Below, in pieces: positions 5,506-8,047 of a stretch of DNA of 8,047 nt. Position numbers and translations under genes: made by a program. How positions within the stretch are numbered: position 1 is the stretch's first letter; the number at the start of each line of letters is the position of its first letter. The DNA lies in assembly GCA_027592105.1 (NCBI GenBank), contig JAQCLA010000111.1, forward strand, positions 1 to 8,047, given 5' to 3'. The stretch comes from Pseudomonadota bacterium (GTDB lineage: Bacteria; Pseudomonadota; Alphaproteobacteria; Rhodobacterales; Rhodobacteraceae). Under the pieces are notes generated by a model. It saw only the letters and a list, made by a program, of their open reading frames with translations. It was not told the origin of the DNA and did no database searches.

Positions 5506-7442
5506 TCCGATCCCCCCTGCTTCTGAGCATCTGCGCCTTCGGCCTTGGGCTGACGCTTTGCATCGTGACGGCTGGCCTGCTCGCCTTGTGGATGGAGCGG
5601 CGGTCGGTCGATGCAGTCAGCACGGCGTTGGCGGAGGGCGGTCTGACATGGGCCACGGTCAGCGCCGACGGGCTTGAAGTGTTCTTGGATGGCACCGCAC
5701 CGAATGAAGCGGCCGCCTTTCGGGCGAGCCAACGCGCCGCGGCACAGGTCGACGCGGACCGGATCATCAGCCGGATCGAGATCGCCCGACGCGATGACCT
5801 GCGGCCGCCGCGGTTTTCACTCGATATCCTGCGCGCAAGCGATGGCATCCAAATCATCGGCCTTGTGCCGGCGGCCACAGATGTCGCTGCGATCAATGAG
5901 ACGGTGACAGAGCTTGCCCAAGGTGGCGCTGTCGACAATCTGGTCGAGACCGCCGACTTCGCGGTGCCCCCTGCTTGGGAGGCGGCGCTTGGCTATGGGC
6001 TGAACGCGCTGCGCCGTCTGCCGCGATCGAAGGTCACCATCTATGCCGATCGGGTCGAGGTGCAGGCCATCGCCGAAAGCGTCGTGCAACAGGCTGATTT
6101 CATGCGCATGCTCAGCCAAAATCAGCCTGACGGGGTTGCGGTGTATCTCGATATCTCGGCACCGCGCCCGGTCTTTACGCCTTTCCAACTGCGGTTTTCG
6201 ATCGAAGCGCAGGGCGCTGCGCGCATGGAAAGCTGTGCCGCTGATACCGAGGCCGCGCAGCGTCGTATTCAAGCGGCCGCTGTCGCCGCCGGTGCGCCGG
6301 CCAATCCCGTTTGCCAGATCGGGCTTGGGGCGCCATCGGCGCAATGGGGCGATGCCGTCGTGACCGCGATCGCGGCCTTGGCGGATTTGGGCCGAGGCAC
6401 GGTCGCCTTTTCCGATACCGATGTGACCCTGATCGCCGCCGAAGGCACCAGCCAAGATGATTTCGACCAGGTCATGGGGGAATTGGCCAATGCCTTGCCG
6501 GATCTGTTTTCACTGCAAGGCGTCTTGACCCAAGCCAGCGAAGGCGGCGCAAGCGCCGAAGGCCCGGCGCGGCTGATTGCAACACTGAATGATGAAGGCC
6601 AAATGCGGCTGCGCGGGCGCGTGCCCGAAGGCGCCGTCGGACGCTCGGTCGAAGCTTACGCCCGTGCGCTTTTCGGCGCAGAGCGCGCCGATATCGCCAT
6701 GCGTGAGGTCGGCGACCTTCCTGCCGGTTGGTCGGTGCGCGCGATGATCGGGCTTGAGGCACTATCGCGGCTGAACGAAGGCACGATGACACTGGAACCC
6801 GAGACGCTCATCTTGCGCGGACGCACCGGCGATGCCGCGATGGAGGCGGCCTTGTCTCGCTATTTGGGTGACGCCTTGGGCCAAGGCGCGGCTTTCGAAC
6901 TGCGCGTCAGCTATCTGGAGGCGCTGGACCCAATGGCCGCGCTGCCCAGCCCCGAGGAATGTGTCGCGCGGATCGATGCGATTCAGGCCGATACCAAGAT
7001 CACCTTTGACCCCGGTTCGGTCGAAATCAACGCAACCGCGGGCGCCATTCTGGACCAAATCGCGGCCCTTCTGCCCGATTGCCGTCATGTCAGGATGGAG
7101 ATCGCAGGTCATACCGACAGCCAAGGTCGCGAGGAGATGAACCTCAACCTCAGCCAATCGCGCGCCGATGCGGTGCTCAATGGGCTATTGGCGCGCAATG
7201 TGCTGGTCTCCAACCTCGTGGCGCAAGGCTATGGCGAAAGCCAGCCGATTGCGTCCAACGAGACCGAAGCGGGGCGCGAACAAAACCGCCGGATCACCTT
7301 TCGATTGCTCAGCGAGGCCAGCGATGAAAGCGTGGTCGAAAATGACCCCTTTGACGATCCACGGTCCCAGCCGATCGGCAATCCGCAACCACGCCCCGAC
7401 CGCACGCAAGATGGGGCCGCGCCGACCCCCGAGCAGGAGTGA
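5502..7442 (+). CDS. Inner-membrane-anchored protein with BON-like repeats and OmpA domain
   Basis: A 646-residue envelope protein. Residues 4-29 are strongly hydrophobic and run into LWMERRS with no obvious signal-peptidase site, so it is probably an uncleaved anchor holding the rest in the periplasm. The middle (about 45-480) is built from repeats of roughly 125 residues, with equivalent tryptophans at 159, 282 and 410, each made of two BON-like halves. Residues 499-604 are an OmpA C-terminal domain: KITFDPGS, GHTDSQG with D539, and GREQNRRITF with R596/R597, the residues expected to hold meso-diaminopimelate of peptidoglycan. Cysteines 245/271 and 487/527 could form disulfides. An acidic, proline-rich tail follows. 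The ATG at 5502 was preferred to a TTG at 5487, which has no spaced ribosome binding site. Role: probably tethering or sensing at the cell wall; the exact function is unknown. Confidence 0.9.
   Translation: MIRSPLLLSICAFGLGLTLCIVTAGLLALWMERRSVDAVSTALAEGGLTWATVSADGLEVFLDGTAPNEAAAFRASQRAAAQVDADRIISRIEIARRDDLRPPRFSLDILRASDGIQIIGLVPAATDVAAINETVTELAQGGAVDNLVETADFAVPPAWEAALGYGLNALRRLPRSKVTIYADRVEVQAIAESVVQQADFMRMLSQNQPDGVAVYLDISAPRPVFTPFQLRFSIEAQGAARMESCAADTEAAQRRIQAAAVAAGAPANPVCQIGLGAPSAQWGDAVVTAIAALADLGRGTVAFSDTDVTLIAAEGTSQDDFDQVMGELANALPDLFSLQGVLTQASEGGASAEGPARLIATLNDEGQMRLRGRVPEGAVGRSVEAYARALFGAERADIAMREVGDLPAGWSVRAMIGLEALSRLNEGTMTLEPETLILRGRTGDAAMEAALSRYLGDALGQGAAFELRVSYLEALDPMAALPSPEECVARIDAIQADTKITFDPGSVEINATAGAILDQIAALLPDCRHVRMEIAGHTDSQGREEMNLNLSQSRADAVLNGLLARNVLVSNLVAQGYGESQPIASNETEAGREQNRRITFRLLSEASDESVVENDPFDDPRSQPIGNPQPRPDRTQDGAAPTPEQE
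7435..7439 (+). promoter_or_regulatory. Ribosome binding site for the TTG-started small membrane protein
   Basis: AGGAG lies in the last codons of the OmpA-family gene, directly before its TGA and nine bases before the TTG at 7449. It is the strongest Shine-Dalgarno sequence in the window and supports TTG as the start; the next in-frame ATG would cut off the whole membrane segment. Confidence 0.7.
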
Positions 7443-7448
7443 ATTGAG

Positions 7449-7781
7449 TTGAACCGTCTCGAATTCGTTATCGCCATCGCGGCCATCTTGTTCGTTGCCT
7501 TCATCCTCGGATGGGTGGCGCACATGCTGTTGTCGCGTTTCCATCAAGTGTCGAGCGCCGATCTCAACGAGATGGATGCGATGGCAAAAGCGCTGCACGA
7601 CGCCGAGGAAACCCGCGATCAAGCCATCGCCTATCTCCAGCAACGCGAGGCGGAACTGACAGGCCAGTTGAGCCAGACCGAGGCGGAACTGCGCGCGGCC
7701 ATGGATGGGCTGCGCGAAGCGCGGCAGGAGACCGAGGAATTGCGTCTTTATATCGAGCGCAGCAATCAGGGACAGGATTGA
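7449..7781 (+). CDS. Small membrane-anchored coiled-coil protein
   Basis: A 110-residue protein of unknown function. Residues 5-28 (starting EFVIAIAAILFVAFILG) form one membrane helix. From about residue 36 to 104 the sequence is almost purely charged and alanine/leucine/glutamate-rich with heptad-like spacing, for example QQREAELTGQLSQTEAELRA, so a long coiled coil is likely. No catalytic motif is seen. The gene begins at TTG six bases after the stop of the OmpA-family gene and uses a ribosome binding site inside that gene, so the two are almost certainly made together. I infer an accessory or oligomerising partner at the same membrane. Its topology, cytoplasmic or periplasmic coiled coil, cannot be settled by eye. 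Confidence 0.82.
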   Translation: MNRLEFVIAIAAILFVAFILGWVAHMLLSRFHQVSSADLNEMDAMAKALHDAEETRDQAIAYLQQREAELTGQLSQTEAELRAAMDGLREARQETEELRLYIERSNQGQD

Positions 7782-7809
7782 GCGACAGCGCCTGATATGA
7801 GGTTGCGAT

Positions 7810-7866
7810 GGGGGCTCTGCCCCCGCCCGTTCCGGGCCCCCCCGGGATATTTATGAAACGAAGAAG
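7810..7866. repeat. GC-rich hairpin element between converging genes, probable dispersed repeat and terminator
   Basis: A perfect 6-bp stem, GGGGGC/GCCCCC around a TCT loop (7810-7824), is followed by a second G/C-rich segment with CCGGG and a run of seven C (near 7831-7844), then GGATATTTATGAAACGAAGAAG-like sequence ending at 7866, three bases before the moaE stop codon. From memory, intergenic elements of this form (GC hairpin, C-rich segment, GGTATTT or GATATTT, then GAAGAAG) recur at gene ends in Rhodobacteraceae genomes; only one copy lies in this window, so the repeat nature cannot be shown here. The position between converging genes suggests a bidirectional terminator, although no T-run follows the stem. 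Confidence 0.5.
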
Positions 7867-7869
7867 ACC

Positions 7870-8047
7870 TCAGGGCGTGGTATGGTCGAGTTTGGACCAT
7901 GACGCCAAGGCGTCTTCGTCTTCGGCGCGTGCTGCGACCCATGTTGTTTGTGTCGCGGTGATCTCTTTCTTCCAGAAGGGCGCGCGGGATTTGAGGTAAT
8001 CCATCAAGAAGGCCGCCCCCGCAAAAGCATCGGCGCGGTGGCGTGCG
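7870..8047 (-). CDS. moaE: Molybdopterin synthase catalytic subunit, C-terminal part
   Basis: The C-terminal 58 residues of MoaE, the large subunit that with MoaD converts precursor Z (cPMP) into molybdopterin in molybdenum cofactor synthesis. The 5' part lies beyond the right edge. The visible block FLMDYLKSRAPFWKKE is diagnostic: its two lysines seven residues apart (YLK and FWK) match the active-site Lys119 and Lys126 of E. coli MoaE. It is preceded by RHRADAFAGA and followed by TTWVAARAEDEDALASW before the TGA. The reading frame is intact. Its 3' end faces the OmpA-family gene pair across the hairpin element. Partner genes such as moaD would be expected further right but are not visible. 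Confidence 0.92.
   Translation of the reverse strand, partial: ARHRADAFAGAAFLMDYLKSRAPFWKKEITATQTTWVAARAEDEDALASWSKLDHTTP

Noticed and set aside
5076..5732. A 218-codon open frame on the minus strand over the end of ubiA and the start of the OmpA-family gene
   Set aside because: It is antisense to both genes, with a glutamine/arginine-rich translation and no recognisable motif.
5817..6455. A 212-codon open frame on the minus strand inside the OmpA-family gene
   Set aside because: It is antisense to the repeat region of a gene with a clear protein architecture; no motif or start-site support was seen.
1..8047. CRISPR array, tRNA/rRNA, insertion sequence, phage or defence system
   Set aside because: I looked for regularly spaced direct repeats, terminal inverted repeats with a transposase, and RNA or defence motifs and saw none; the genes are mostly core metabolic and envelope genes.

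Overview
The window looks like an ordinary chromosomal segment of an alphaproteobacterium, most likely of the Rhodobacteraceae (roseobacter/Rhodobacter group). Reasons: the coding regions are GC-rich, the glutamate-cysteine ligase is of the plant-like type found in alphaproteobacteria, the ubiA / rsmE / gshA neighbourhood is one I associate with this family, and a GC-rich intergenic element lies just before moaE. The species call is inference; no search was run.

Layout. Positions 1-170 are a relatively AT-rich leader, followed by a forward gene for a DUF805 membrane protein (171-842). It converges on a reverse-strand cluster read from right to left: rsmE (16S rRNA m3U1498 methyltransferase), a tandem-GNAT acetyltransferase, a two-helix membrane protein, and gshA. 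The first three genes are joined by 4-bp stop/start overlaps, so this is very probably one transcript, with gshA 57 bp further on. Only 12 bp separate the start codon of rsmE from that of ubiA, which runs forward. After ubiA come a large inner-membrane-anchored protein with a C-terminal OmpA-type peptidoglycan-binding domain, and a small membrane/coiled-coil protein apparently coupled to it. That forward set ends at a GC-rich hairpin element and converges on the 3' end of moaE (molybdopterin synthase large subunit), which runs off the right edge.

Function. The genes are mostly housekeeping: glutathione synthesis (gshA), ubiquinone synthesis (ubiA), ribosome modification (rsmE) and molybdenum cofactor synthesis (moaE). 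The OmpA-family protein and its small partner look like a cell-envelope pair. I see no tRNA, rRNA, CRISPR array, insertion sequence or phage gene, and no convincing defence or otherwise new system. The points most worth a second look are the repeated BON-like architecture of the OmpA-family protein, a 12-codon leader ORF whose stop overlaps that protein's start, the 12-bp divergent rsmE/ubiA start region, and the GNAT/membrane-protein pair lying between rsmE and gshA.
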